DNA from: Streptomyces sp. YIM 130001
GTDB taxonomy: Bacteria > Actinomycetota > Actinomycetes > Streptomycetales > Streptomycetaceae
Reading direction: 5' to 3'
Assembly (NCBI RefSeq): GCF_003574445.1
Contig: NZ_KZ984554.1
Location: forward strand, 63,503 to 127,502
Length of the DNA: 64,000 nt
Notes under the pieces: model-generated
Databases searched by the model: none
The model's input: the letters and a program-made list of their open reading frames with translations, nothing else
Told to the model about the DNA's origin: nothing
Made by a program: the position numbers and the translations under genes
Part shown: positions 10,010 through 18,572 of the stretch, piece after piece
Layout of the letters: each line of letters opens with the position of its first letter
Position numbering within the stretch: position 1 is the first letter of the stretch

Positions 10010-11998
10010 TCAGTCGACCTCCACCACGGCCTCGGCGAACTGCGCCCGGTAGAGCCGCGCATACGCGCCGTCCGCCGCGAGCAGCGCATCGTGCGTGCCC
10101 TGCTCGACGATCGCGCCGTCCTCCATCACCAGGATGGTGTCCGCGTCCCGGACCGTGGAGAGCCGGTGGGCGATCACGAAGGACGTACGGCCGTGCGCCA
10201 GCCGTGCCATCGCCTGCTGGATCAGCACCTCGGTACGGGTGTCCACGGAGCTGGTCGCCTCGTCGAGCACCAGGATCACCGGGTCGGACAGGAAGGCCCG
10301 CGCGATGGTGATCAGCTGCTTCTCGCCGGCGCTCACCCCGCTGCCCTCGTCGTCGATCACCGTGTCGTAGCCGTCCGGCAGCGTACGGATGAACCGGTCC
10401 GCGTGCGCGGCCCGAGCTGCTTCCTCGATCTGCTCGCGGGTGACACCGCCGACCTGCGTGCCGCCGTATCTGCCCGAGTCGCCCGCGGCCTCGCGTGGGA
10501 CGCTGCTCAACTCGTCGGCCCCGTAGGCGATGTTCTCCGCGATCGTGCCGCCGAACAGCCAGGTGTCCTGCAGGACCATGCCGATTCCGGACCGCAGTTC
10601 GTCGCGCGTCATCCTCGCTATGTCGACACCGTCCAGGGTGATCCGTCCGCCCGTCACGTCGTAGAACCGCATCAGGAGATTGACCAGCGTGGTCTTGCCC
10701 GCGCCGGTCGGGCCGACGATGGCCACGGTGTGGCCCGGCTCGACGGTGAGCGAGAGATCCTCGATCAGCGGCTTCTCCGGCTCGTAGCGGAACGCCACGT
10801 CCTCGAAGGCCACTTGGCCGCGCAGTTCCCCGGGCCGCTCGGCGGGCGCCGGGTCCGGGTCCTGCTCGTCCGCGTCGAGCAGCTCGAAGATCCGCTCGGC
10901 GGAGGCCACGCCCGACTGCACCAGGTTCGCCATCGAGGCGAGCTGCGTGAGCGGCATCGAGAACTGCCGCGAGTACTGGATGAATGCCTGCACATCGCCG
11001 ATCGACAGCGTGCCGGACGCGACCCGCAGTCCGCCGACCACCGCCACGAGGACGTAGTTCAGGTTCGACACGAACATCATCAGCGGCTGCATGATGCCGC
11101 TGTTGAACTGCGCCTTGAAACCCGCCTCGTAGAGCGCCGCGTTCTGCTCGGCGAACTGGGCGGCGGACTCCTCCTGCCGCCCGAACACCTTCACCAGCGC
11201 GTGGCCCGTGTACATCTCCTCGATGTGCGCGTTCACCTGGCCGGTCGACTTCCACTGCGCCACGAAGTGCGGCTGCGAGCGCTTGCCGACACGGGTCGCC
11301 ACCACGAACGAGAGCGGCACGGTGATCAGAGCCACCAGGGCGAGCAGCGGCGAGATCCAGAACATCATCACCAGCACACCGATCACGGTGAGCAGCGAGT
11401 TGATCATCTGGCCCATGGACTGCTGCAGCGTCTGGCCGAGGTTGTCGATGTCGTTGGTGGCGCGGCTGAGCACCTCTCCGCGCCGACGCTGGTCGAAGTA
11501 CGAGAGCGGCAGCCGCGACAGCTTGCTCTGGATGTCCTCGCGCATCCGGTAGACGGTCAGGTTGACCGCCCGGTTCACCAGACGCGTCGCGATCGCCATC
11601 GCCAGACCCGCCCCCGCGAACGCGACGAGCGCGAGCAGCAGCACCTGGCCGACCGCCGTGAAGTCGATGCCCTGGCCCGGGGTGAAGTCCGTACCCGAGA
11701 GCATGTCGGCGATCCCGTCGTTACCGCCCTCCCGCATCTGCTCGAGCACCTGCTCCTTGCTGGCGCCCTGGGGCATGTCACGGCCGACGATGCCCGCGAA
11801 GATCAGGTCGGTCGCCTTGCCGAGGATCTTCGGTCCGACGACCGAGAGGCCCACGCTGATCACCACGGCGACGAGCATCGCGTACATCGTCCCGCGGTGG
11901 GTCTTGAACTGGGCGAGCAGCCGTTTGCTCGACCCCTTGAAATCCATCGAACGCTGGTCCGGGGCTCCGGCCATCGCGCCTCCGCCAGGACCGGCCAT
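10010..11998 (-). CDS. ABC exporter half-transporter B (membrane plus ATPase)
   Basis: About 662 residues. An N-terminal type I exporter membrane domain of six helices, with a 70-residue extracytoplasmic insertion after helix 1, is followed by an ATPase domain with Walker A GPTGAGKTT (about residue 430) and Walker B VILVLDEATS. The signature is degenerate, VSAGEKQ instead of LSGGQ, and an extra Gly/Ser/Arg-rich loop (about residues 505-530) precedes it. Together with the canonical partner upstream it should form a heterodimeric exporter with one consensus and one degenerate ATP site. The start overlaps the partner's stop (GTG 12001 or ATG 11998), so translation is coupled. Substrate unknown; lipid or drug export is typical. 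Confidence 0.92.
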   Translation of the reverse strand: MAGPGGGAMAGAPDQRSMDFKGSSKRLLAQFKTHRGTMYAMLVAVVISVGLSVVGPKILGKATDLIFAGIVGRDMPQGASKEQVLEQMREGGNDGIADMLSGTDFTPGQGIDFTAVGQVLLLALVAFAGAGLAMAIATRLVNRAVNLTVYRMREDIQSKLSRLPLSYFDQRRRGEVLSRATNDIDNLGQTLQQSMGQMINSLLTVIGVLVMMFWISPLLALVALITVPLSFVVATRVGKRSQPHFVAQWKSTGQVNAHIEEMYTGHALVKVFGRQEESAAQFAEQNAALYEAGFKAQFNSGIMQPLMMFVSNLNYVLVAVVGGLRVASGTLSIGDVQAFIQYSRQFSMPLTQLASMANLVQSGVASAERIFELLDADEQDPDPAPAERPGELRGQVAFEDVAFRYEPEKPLIEDLSLTVEPGHTVAIVGPTGAGKTTLVNLLMRFYDVTGGRITLDGVDIARMTRDELRSGIGMVLQDTWLFGGTIAENIAYGADELSSVPREAAGDSGRYGGTQVGGVTREQIEEAARAAHADRFIRTLPDGYDTVIDDEGSGVSAGEKQLITIARAFLSDPVILVLDEATSSVDTRTEVLIQQAMARLAHGRTSFVIAHRLSTVRDADTILVMEDGAIVEQGTHDALLAADGAYARLYRAQFAEAVVEVD

Positions 11999-13731
11999 CA
12001 CGCAGCCTCCGCTTCCGTCAGCTGGGAGAGCACGATCTCCCGGTACGTCTCATTGCCTTCCATCAGCTCGTGATGGCGCCCGGTACCGACCACCCGGCCC
12101 TCGTCGAGGACGATGATCCGGTCCGCGTCACGGATGGTCGACACCCGCTGGGCGACGATCACCACCGTGGCCTCGCGCGTCTCGCGGCCGAGCGCGGAAC
12201 GCAGCGCCGCGTCGGTCGCGTAGTCGAGCGCGGAGAAGGAGTCGTCGAAGAGGTAGATCTCCGGCCGCTGCACCAGCGTCCGCGCGATCGCGAGCCGCTG
12301 CCGCTGTCCACCGGAGACATTCGTGCCGCCCTGCGAGATGGGGGCGTCGAGTCCCTGCTCCAGGTCCTGTACGAAGCCCTTGGCCTGCGCCACCTCGAGC
12401 GCATGCCACAGCTCCTCGTCGCTCGCGTCGGGATTGCCGTACCGCAGATTCGTCGCGACCGTCCCGGAGAACAGATACGGCCGCTGCGGTACGAGCCCCA
12501 CGGTCCGTGCGAGCAGCGCCGGTTCGAGGGTCGCCACGTCCGCACCGTCGACGAGAACCTCGCCCTCGGTCGCATCGAAGAGCCGCGGAACCAGGCCCAG
12601 CAGGGTCGATTTGCCGCTGCCCGTCGAGCCGATCACGGCCGTCGTCTCGCCGGGCAGCGCCTCCAGACAGACGCCCGAGAGCACAGCGGCCTCCGCACCC
12701 GGGTAGCTGAACCCGGCCCCCCGGATCTCCAGATGCCCGTGCCGGCGCAGCTCACGTACCGGATCGCTCGGCGGCACCACACTGGACGAGGTGCTGAGCA
12801 CTTCCTGGATCCGCTCGGCGCAGACCTCGGCACGCGGCACCATCATGAACATGAAGGTGGCCATCATGACGGACATGACGATCTGCATCAGATACGCGAG
12901 GAACGCGGTGAGCGCACCGATCTCCATCCCCCCGCTGTCGATGCGGTGTGCCCCGAACCAGACCACCGCGATCGAGGAGACGTTCACGACGGTCATCACG
13001 ACGGGGAACATCAGGGCGAACAGCCGGCCGGTGCCGAGCGACACCTCGGTGAGCTGCTCGTTGGCACCCCGGAACCGCTCCTTCTCGTAGGAGTCGCGGA
13101 CGAAGGCCCGGATCACGCGGTTGCCGGTGATCTGTTCGCGCAGCACCCGGTTCACCGTGTCGAGGCGCTCCTGCATGACACGGAACAGCGGCCTCAGCCG
13201 CCGCACGATGAGGCTCACGCAGATCGCGAGCGACGGCACCACCGCGACGAGCACCCCGGACAGCTGCACGTCGAGTCCGAGCGCCATCACGATGCCGCCG
13301 ACACACATGATCGGCGCGGACACCATCAGCGTGAACGACATCAGGACGAGCATCTGTACCTGCTGCACGTCGTTCGTGGTCCGCGTGATCAGCGAGGGCG
13401 CACCGAAGTGCCCGACCTCGCGCGCGGAGAACGACTGCACCCGGTCGAAGATCCCGGCGCGCACATCGCGTCCGACGGCCGCGGCGGTCCGTGCGCCGTA
13501 GAACACGGCCCCGATGTTGCACGTCATCTGCACCAGCGTGACCGCGATCATCAGAGCGCCGTAGGTGAGGATGTAGCCCGTGTCGCCCTGCACGACACCG
13601 TTGTCGATGATGTCCGCGTTGAGCGTGGGCAGATACAGAGTGGCGCAGGTCTGCAGGAACTGCAGCAGGACCAGCAGCCCTATGGAGTTCTTGTACGGAC
13701 GCAGATACGTCCGCAGGAGTCTTATGAGCAC
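11998..13731 (-). CDS. ABC exporter half-transporter A (membrane plus ATPase)
   Basis: 577 residues from GTG 13731. Six-helix exporter membrane domain, then an ATPase domain with Walker A GSTGSGKST (about residue 369), signature VSGGQRQRLAIARTL and Walker B IYLFDDSFSALD. In Walker B the usual Glu after the DD pair is Ser (FDDSFSALD), a change common in one half of heterodimeric exporters. The stop overlaps the start of the second half-transporter, so the two are co-expressed. No regulator is adjacent; a GGTTT-actc-AAACC inverted repeat lies upstream near 13804-13817. The ribosome site is weak. Confidence 0.92.
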   Translation of the reverse strand: MLIRLLRTYLRPYKNSIGLLVLLQFLQTCATLYLPTLNADIIDNGVVQGDTGYILTYGALMIAVTLVQMTCNIGAVFYGARTAAAVGRDVRAGIFDRVQSFSAREVGHFGAPSLITRTTNDVQQVQMLVLMSFTLMVSAPIMCVGGIVMALGLDVQLSGVLVAVVPSLAICVSLIVRRLRPLFRVMQERLDTVNRVLREQITGNRVIRAFVRDSYEKERFRGANEQLTEVSLGTGRLFALMFPVVMTVVNVSSIAVVWFGAHRIDSGGMEIGALTAFLAYLMQIVMSVMMATFMFMMVPRAEVCAERIQEVLSTSSSVVPPSDPVRELRRHGHLEIRGAGFSYPGAEAAVLSGVCLEALPGETTAVIGSTGSGKSTLLGLVPRLFDATEGEVLVDGADVATLEPALLARTVGLVPQRPYLFSGTVATNLRYGNPDASDEELWHALEVAQAKGFVQDLEQGLDAPISQGGTNVSGGQRQRLAIARTLVQRPEIYLFDDSFSALDYATDAALRSALGRETREATVVIVAQRVSTIRDADRIIVLDEGRVVGTGRHHELMEGNETYREIVLSQLTEAEAA

Positions 13732-13848
13732 GCGATACCCATCGCAGGAGCCGGGGCAGATGTTTCACCCCATCCTCGGGTATGACGCGGCGCCCACTCC
13801 AACAGGTTTACTCAAACCCCGGTCAAGAACGCATCGGCCGCCGGCAAC

Positions 13849-15306
13849 TCAACCTCCGGGCTGCTCGCCCGCCGTCCCGAACGCACCGGGATGCGTCTGA
13901 TCCCGCACGGACGCGTACTGCTGACGGACCGCCTGCCCGACGGCAAGCTCGTCACCCGGCTCGAAGTTCTGCGCGGCGGCGCCCTGCCAGGCCGGCGGCG
14001 CCTGCGCGGACAGCGTGCCCTGCGCGACCCCGAGCGCCCAGGCCGCCTGCCGCGCCGCACCGAGCGCCGCGTAGTCGGCGGGCTGCGGCACCACGACCTG
14101 CGCCCCGAACAGCATGGGCGCTGCGGCCTGCACGGCGGGCAGTTCGGCGGCCGCACCCAGCAGGAACACCCGGCGCACCTCGACGCCGCGCCCGCGCAGC
14201 ACACCGAGCGCGTCCGCGAGCGAGCACAGCATGCCCTCGAACGCGGCCCGCGCCAGATGCTCCGGCTTCATCGACTCCCTGCGCAGTCCACTCAGCGTGC
14301 CCGCGGTGTGCGGCAGCGCCGGCGTGCGCTCGCCCTCGAGATAGGGGAGCAGTACCAGACCGTGCGAACCGGGGGTGGACTTGAGTGCGAGCGCCGACAG
14401 TCCCTCGAGGTCGGTGCCGAGCAGATCGGCCGTGCCGCGCAGCGCCCGTACCGCGTTCAGTGTGTGGACCACCGGGAGGTGCATTCCGGTGGCGTCCGCG
14501 AGCGAGGTGATCATCCCGCTCGGATCGGCCAGCGCCTCGTGGTGCACCGCCATCACGGACCCGGACGCGCCGAGCGACACCACCACGTCGCCTACCCCGA
14601 TCCCGAGGCCGAACGCGGCTGCCATGGTCTCGCCGGTCCCCGCCGAGATCAGCAGCCCCTCCGGCGTCGTACCGGCGGCGTCCGCCGGGCCGAGGACCTC
14701 CGGAAGTCCGCACTGGTGCCCGAGGGCCAGCTCCACCAGATCGGGACGGTACGCACCGGAAGTCGCCGACCAGTAGCCGGTCCCCGACGCCCCGCCCCGG
14801 TCCGTCGTCCGGCGGGCGGGCCGGCCGAGCAGCTGCCACACGAGCCAGTCGTGGGCCTGCATCGCGAGCGTCGTGCGCCCCGCGGCCTCGGGCTCGGTGC
14901 GCGCCAGCCAGCGCAGCTTGGTCACCGGCTGTGCCGACTGCGGCACGCAGCCCACCGCCTCGGCCCAGGCCTGCCGCCCGCCGAGCGCGTCGATCAGATC
15001 CACCGCGGCGACCTGCGCGCGCTTGTCGCCGCCGGTCATCGCCGGCCGGACCGTCGATCCCTGGTCGTCGATCGGCACCACCGCGTTCTGCTGCGCGGAG
15101 ACGCCGATGGCCTGCACGCCTTCGAGCAGTCCGCCCGCCGCGGCCTCACCGAGCGAGAGGAGCCAGGCCTGCGGATCGACGTCCGACGGCTTCCCCTCCA
15201 CGGGGTGTGGCGCGTACCCCTGCTTGAGTACGGCACCGCTGTCGGTGTCGCAGACGACGATGCGTGTGTACTCGGACGAGCTGTCCAATCCGGCGACTAT
15301 CCCCAT
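13849..15306 (-). CDS. xylB: Xylulokinase-type FGGY carbohydrate kinase
   Basis: 485 residues from ATG 15306, where the protein opens with the expected MGIVAGLDSS phosphate-1 motif. FGGY kinase features follow: IGVSAQQNAVV, GTGETMAAAFGLG and VVSLGASGSVMAV in the ATP site, and VRRVFLLGAAAELPAVQ near the C-terminus. The family phosphorylates xylulose or a similar ketose with ATP. There is no xylose isomerase or sugar transporter nearby, so the sugar is not certain. The last 45 residues are Gln/Gly/Pro-rich and probably disordered. A weak CAAAAT box lies 8 bases before the ATG. Confidence 0.85.
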   Translation of the reverse strand: MGIVAGLDSSSEYTRIVVCDTDSGAVLKQGYAPHPVEGKPSDVDPQAWLLSLGEAAAGGLLEGVQAIGVSAQQNAVVPIDDQGSTVRPAMTGGDKRAQVAAVDLIDALGGRQAWAEAVGCVPQSAQPVTKLRWLARTEPEAAGRTTLAMQAHDWLVWQLLGRPARRTTDRGGASGTGYWSATSGAYRPDLVELALGHQCGLPEVLGPADAAGTTPEGLLISAGTGETMAAAFGLGIGVGDVVVSLGASGSVMAVHHEALADPSGMITSLADATGMHLPVVHTLNAVRALRGTADLLGTDLEGLSALALKSTPGSHGLVLLPYLEGERTPALPHTAGTLSGLRRESMKPEHLARAAFEGMLCSLADALGVLRGRGVEVRRVFLLGAAAELPAVQAAAPMLFGAQVVVPQPADYAALGAARQAAWALGVAQGTLSAQAPPAWQGAAAQNFEPGDELAVGQAVRQQYASVRDQTHPGAFGTAGEQPGG

Positions 15307-15390
15307 GCCTGAAGATTTTGCCCTATCGCGCAAGCACCGCGGGACCGCCGAGGGACGGGGCCGCGGACACCGCGACTCCGGGACCGTTCG

Positions 15391-15690
15391 TCAGGTGTTG
15401 CTGGTGCCCCAGTCGTCCTCGCCGCGCTGCGACTTCTCGCGCAGCGAACGGACCCGGTCGGCGACGGAATCCGGCACCCGGTCCCCGACCTTGTCGCTCA
15501 CCGTCGAGTACGCCTTGCCCGCGAACTGCCGCCCGCCCTGAGCCGCGGATTCCGCCGCATTGCGCACGGCTGGATTCTGCGCGAACTGGCGGGCCGATTT
15601 CCGCAGCTGCTCGTAGCGCTCGCGCCCGGCCCGCGTGCCGATCACATAGCCGAGGGCCGCTCCGGCGATGAACGTGAGCTTGTAGCGCAT
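15391..15690 (-). CDS. YtxH-like small membrane protein
   Basis: 99 residues. An N-terminal segment MRYKLTFIAGAALGYVIGTRAG matches the YtxH family (one short membrane helix ending in GxRAGRERYEQLRK), followed by an amphipathic Ala/Gln/Arg-rich tail. The family is stress-related in Bacillus; its function in actinomycetes is unknown. ATG 15690 is preferred because GGAAGG lies 9 bases upstream; the GTG at 15699 would overlap that site. It precedes the xylulokinase on the same strand by 84 bp. Confidence 0.8.
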   Translation of the reverse strand: MRYKLTFIAGAALGYVIGTRAGRERYEQLRKSARQFAQNPAVRNAAESAAQGGRQFAGKAYSTVSDKVGDRVPDSVADRVRSLREKSQRGEDDWGTSNT

Positions 15691-15838
15691 GGCTGCCACC
15701 CTTCCCAGACGTCAGGTGCAGGGCGCCTACCCATACCGATTGGCGGAGCACCCCCCTGCTTGCGCTAATGTATGTGTCGCAGCGAGCGCGCGCTGCCTGA
15801 GGAAGCCCCAGGTAGGTACGTTCGGTGCAACGAGGCAT

Positions 15839-15911
15839 TCCCCTGTAGCTCAATTGGCAGAGCAGCCGGCTGTTAACCGGCAGGTTACTGGTTCGAGTCC
15901 AGTCGGGGGAG
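15839..15911 (+). tRNA. tRNA-Asn (GUU)
   Basis: 73 bases forming a full cloverleaf. Acceptor TCCCCTG pairs with CGGGGGA, the discriminator is G, the anticodon loop is CTGTTAA with anticodon GTT, and the T loop is TTCGAGT. CCA is not encoded. Confidence 0.97.
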
Positions 15912-15916
15912 CTCGG

Positions 15917-15989
15917 TCTCCTGTAGCTCAATTGGCAGAGCAGCCGGCTGTTAACCGGCAGGTTACTGGTTCGAGTCCAGTCGGGAGAG
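15917..15989 (+). tRNA. tRNA-Asn (GUU), second copy
   Basis: Identical to the first tRNA-Asn except at positions 3 (C to T) and 70 (G to A), which pair with each other, so the acceptor stem stays intact (TCTCCTG with CGGGAGA). Five bases separate the copies. CCA is not encoded. Confidence 0.97.
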
Positions 15990-15997
15990 CAGTGATG

Positions 15998-16021
15998 AGG
16001 ACCCCTTCGGGGGTCCTTTTT
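15998..16021 (+). terminator. Intrinsic terminator of the tRNA-Asn pair
   Basis: 8-bp stem AGGACCCC-TTCG-GGGGTCCT with a UUCG tetraloop followed by a T run, 9 bases after the second tRNA. This is one of the few canonical U-tract terminators in the window. Confidence 0.93.
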
Positions 16022-16176
16022 CATGCTGGTCGGCACTGGTTGCCGGGGAAGTGGAACCGCGCAGGCGGCAGTGCAGTCCTCATGGTCGTGCAGAGCCGAC
16101 CATCCGACGCGAGAGATCGAATGAGCGGCTATGCTGCGGCAGACGGCGCGTACATGTGTACGCGACACGCCGCGTC

Positions 16177-16253
16177 GGGGCGGTAGCTCAGCCGGTTAGA
16201 GCAGCGGACTCATAATCCGTCGGCCGTGGGTTCGAGTCCCACCCGCCCCACCA
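16177..16253 (+). tRNA. tRNA with CAU anticodon (elongator Met or Ile2)
   Basis: 74-base cloverleaf plus encoded CCA (16251-16253). Acceptor GGGGCGG pairs with CCGCCCC, the anticodon loop is CTCATAA, and the T stem GTGGG/CCCAC closes the TTCGAGT loop. An initiator is excluded because the 1-72 pair is formed and the anticodon stem lacks three consecutive GC pairs next to the loop. Elongator Met versus lysidine-modified Ile2 cannot be settled by eye: pair 5-68 is C-G, as TilS prefers in E. coli, but pair 4-69 is G-C. Confidence 0.93.
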
Positions 16254-16294
16254 AGCAGAATCGATCTGATCTGCGAGAAGGACGGGTCGCGCCG

Positions 16295-17317
16295 GTGCGG
16301 GGGCAGCGGAAGGCAGTGGGGGCTGCGGTGTACCGGTGGATGCGGCGACAGGGCGTGCGGCGGGCCTCGGGTGAAGTGGAGCCGGGTCCGGCCCTCCTGG
16401 CGCGCGGGCGGGTGCTCGCCGTGGCGGCGGTGCTGACCGCGATGCTCCTTGCCTTCCATCGGGCGGTGCCCAACTCCGTGGGCCGCATGGGCAGTTTGCT
16501 GGAAGCGTTCCTGCCGTGGCTCGGGCTTGTCGTCGTTCTCCTCCTCGTTCTGGCGCTGCTTCGGCGTTCGGTGGTCGCGTTGGTGGCTGTCCTGCTGCCG
16601 GTGGCGGTGTGGACGTATCTCTTCGGCGGACTGTTCCTGCCCGCCGGGCAGGAAGGCGCCGACGATCTGACCGTCGTGCAGCACAACGTCAGTGACGAGA
16701 ACGCCGATCCGGCGCGTACGGCCCGCGCGCTGGCCGACGGCGGTCCCGATCTCATCGCGCTGGAGGAGCTGGTGCCTCCTGCGCTCGGGGTCTACGAGGA
16801 GAACCTTGCCGATGGCTACCCGTACCACGCCGTCCGCGGCACCGTCGGGCTCTGGTCGAAGTATCCGCTGACCGAGGCGCGGCTGCTCGACATCAAGCCG
16901 GACGGGATCGAGGGGCCCTGGAGCCGGGGACTGCGGGCGGTGGTGGACACACCGCAGGGGGAGGTCGCCGCGTATGTCGCGCATCTGCCGTCGATCCGGG
17001 TCGGGGCGGGTGGGCTCGCGTCGGCCCGGCGTGACGAGAGTGCGGAGCTGCTCGGCAGGGCGCTGGCCGGCGAGCGGATCGAGACGGTGGTCCTGCTCGG
17101 GGACCTCAACGGCACGGTGGACGACCGCGGCCTCGCCCCACTGACCTCACGGATGAACGTGGCGGAGCGGGGCTTCGCCTTCAGTTTCCCCGCCGCACTG
17201 CCCCTGGCCCGGATCGACCAGGTCATGGCGCGTTCCGCGACCGTCGCCGAGGTGCGCACGCTGTCCGCCACCGGGAGCGACCACCTGCCGATCGCCGCGA
17301 GGATCACCCGGCGCTGA
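16295..17317 (+). CDS. Membrane-anchored endonuclease/exonuclease/phosphatase (EEP) family protein
   Basis: 340 residues from GTG 16295; GTG 16316 is an alternative. Three or four N-terminal membrane helices (about residues 30-125) are followed by an extracytoplasmic EEP domain. Metal and catalytic motifs are VVQHNVSDEN (Asn), DLIALEEL (Glu), the VAYVAHLPS His, VVLLGDLNGT (Asp-Leu-Asn) and SATGSDHLPIAA (Ser-Asp-His). Members include vancomycin-resistance-linked and phospholipid or sphingomyelin phosphodiesterases, so a phosphodiester substrate outside the membrane is likely but undefined. An AGAAGGA ribosome site lies about 12 bases upstream. The start is 41 bases after the CAU tRNA, and there is no terminator between them. 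Confidence 0.88.
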   Translation: MRGQRKAVGAAVYRWMRRQGVRRASGEVEPGPALLARGRVLAVAAVLTAMLLAFHRAVPNSVGRMGSLLEAFLPWLGLVVVLLLVLALLRRSVVALVAVLLPVAVWTYLFGGLFLPAGQEGADDLTVVQHNVSDENADPARTARALADGGPDLIALEELVPPALGVYEENLADGYPYHAVRGTVGLWSKYPLTEARLLDIKPDGIEGPWSRGLRAVVDTPQGEVAAYVAHLPSIRVGAGGLASARRDESAELLGRALAGERIETVVLLGDLNGTVDDRGLAPLTSRMNVAERGFAFSFPAALPLARIDQVMARSATVAEVRTLSATGSDHLPIAARITRR

Positions 17318-17438
17318 CGGCGATGTGAGACCGCGTCAGACCCTGAGATGTACGAGGTACCTGTCGGGGCGAACGGGGTGGCACCGTGAGAGTGCGCCAC
17401 CGTCAGGTGGTGGGTCACTACACGGGGGAGAGTTGACC

Positions 17439-17963
17439 ATGGGGGAGAAACGACGTCTGACCGGGCTGTTCGCGGGAGCGGCCCTGGTGGCGGGAGCGCT
17501 GGTCGGGACGGCGGCGCCGGCGCAGGCGTACAGCCCGGATCCGACCGCGCACAACTACTACCGGGACACGGGGAAGTGCCCGTGCAGTGGCGGCACACTC
17601 GCGGACCCGTTCGACGGGACGTACTTCAAGCGCGACGCCGGGGGTACGGCCGTCAAGATGGAGCTCCTCGACGGCAGTTGGTTCGTCGGCAAGGTGGAGT
17701 TCCATCCGTCGAGCGAGAAGCTGTGGATCTACGACACCAAGAACGACGGTGACGCCTTCTACGTGCACGCCTCGTACACCTACAAGGGCAAGAGCCACAA
17801 TCTCGGCACCTTCTCCGCGCCGGGGACTTCGGCGGTCGTGGACCACACCGTCAAGGACTTCGACATTCCCGAGGGCGCGTACGTGGACATCACCGTCTAC
17901 GACGGCAAGGGCCACAGCGACTTCATCGCTGCGGCGCGCGGCACCGGTGGGGCGGTGGCCTGA
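17439..17963 (+). CDS. Small secreted protein A of a tandem pair, unknown function
   Basis: 174 residues. A good signal peptide (RR near the start, hydrophobic core, AQA-YS cleavage near residue 33) precedes a compact domain I do not recognise. Shared with its neighbour are a CPC motif near the start of the mature chain, PFDGTYFKRDAGG, WFVGKVEFHPSSEKLWIYD and FYVHASYTYKG. The last looks like beta-strand-rich sequence with alternating aromatics. GGGGGAGAG lies 6 bases before ATG 17439. The next gene starts 2 bases after the stop, so the two are co-translated. One Cys pair (Cys-Pro-Cys) may form a disulfide or bind metal. Not a known enzyme family by eye. Confidence 0.85.
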   Translation: MGEKRRLTGLFAGAALVAGALVGTAAPAQAYSPDPTAHNYYRDTGKCPCSGGTLADPFDGTYFKRDAGGTAVKMELLDGSWFVGKVEFHPSSEKLWIYDTKNDGDAFYVHASYTYKGKSHNLGTFSAPGTSAVVDHTVKDFDIPEGAYVDITVYDGKGHSDFIAAARGTGGAVA

Positions 17964-17965
17964 CC

Positions 17966-18499
17966 ATGACGTTGTTCGGCAGGAAGGCAGTCTTGACGGG
18001 CGGCCGACGGGCGCCGGTGCTCCTCGCCGGTGCGGTCCTCGCGGCGGGGGCGCTGCTCGCCACCGCCGCACCGTCCCAGGCGTACAGCCCCAATCCGAAG
18101 CTCACCGACCACACGCGGGACACGGACGGCTGTCCGTGCAGCCTGGGGGACCCCTTCGACGGGACGTACTTCAAGCACGATGCCGGAGGCAAGGCGCTCA
18201 AGGTGGAACTGCGGTCCGGTGGCTGGTTCGTCGGGAAGGTGGAGTTCCACCCGTCGGCCGAGAAGCTGTGGATCTACGACACCAAGAACGACAGCGACAC
18301 CTTCTACGTCCGGCTGAGCTACCGGTACAAGGGCGTCACCAGCAAGCTGCACGGGCCGTACAAGGCACCGGGTACGTCGAAGACGGTGGATAGCACCGTC
18401 AAGAACTTCAGCATCCCGGACGGTGCGGACGTGTTCGTGTATCTCTACGACTCGCGTGACCGGTCCGACTACATCGGGGTCGGGCACGCGGTGGCGTAG
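17966..18499 (+). CDS. Small secreted protein B of the tandem pair, unknown function
   Basis: 177 residues. Clear paralogue of the preceding gene: signal peptide ending SQA-YS, then CPCS, DPFDGTYFKHDAGG, WFVGKVEFHPSAEKLWIYD and FYVRLSYRYKG. Identity is high in the core and low in the signal peptide and C-terminus, so the duplication is not recent. The ATG follows the first stop with only CC between. The ribosome site must lie in the end of the first gene. A perfect 32-bp palindrome terminates the pair. Confidence 0.85.
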   Translation: MTLFGRKAVLTGGRRAPVLLAGAVLAAGALLATAAPSQAYSPNPKLTDHTRDTDGCPCSLGDPFDGTYFKHDAGGKALKVELRSGGWFVGKVEFHPSAEKLWIYDTKNDSDTFYVRLSYRYKGVTSKLHGPYKAPGTSKTVDSTVKNFSIPDGADVFVYLYDSRDRSDYIGVGHAVA

Positions 18500-18504
18500 G
18501 GAGT

Positions 18505-18536
18505 CGGCACGGCCCGGTGCGCACCGGGCCGTGCCG
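18505..18536. terminator. Perfect palindromic terminator after secreted pair
   Basis: CGGCACGGCCCGGTGC (18505-18520) followed directly by its exact complement (18521-18536), 6 bp after the stop codon. Confidence 0.8.
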
Positions 18537-18560
18537 GTGGGGCGGGGCGGAGCGTGGTGA

Positions 18561-18566
18561 CAGAAT
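18561..18566 (+). promoter_or_regulatory. -10 box of leaderless gntR promoter
   Basis: CAGAAT ends 6 bases before ATG 18573; no ribosome site is visible. Confidence 0.5.
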
Positions 18567-18572
18567 GCGGGC

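Noticed and set aside
15917-15989. Second tRNA-Asn as a pseudogene
   Set aside because: The two differences compensate each other and the cloverleaf is intact.
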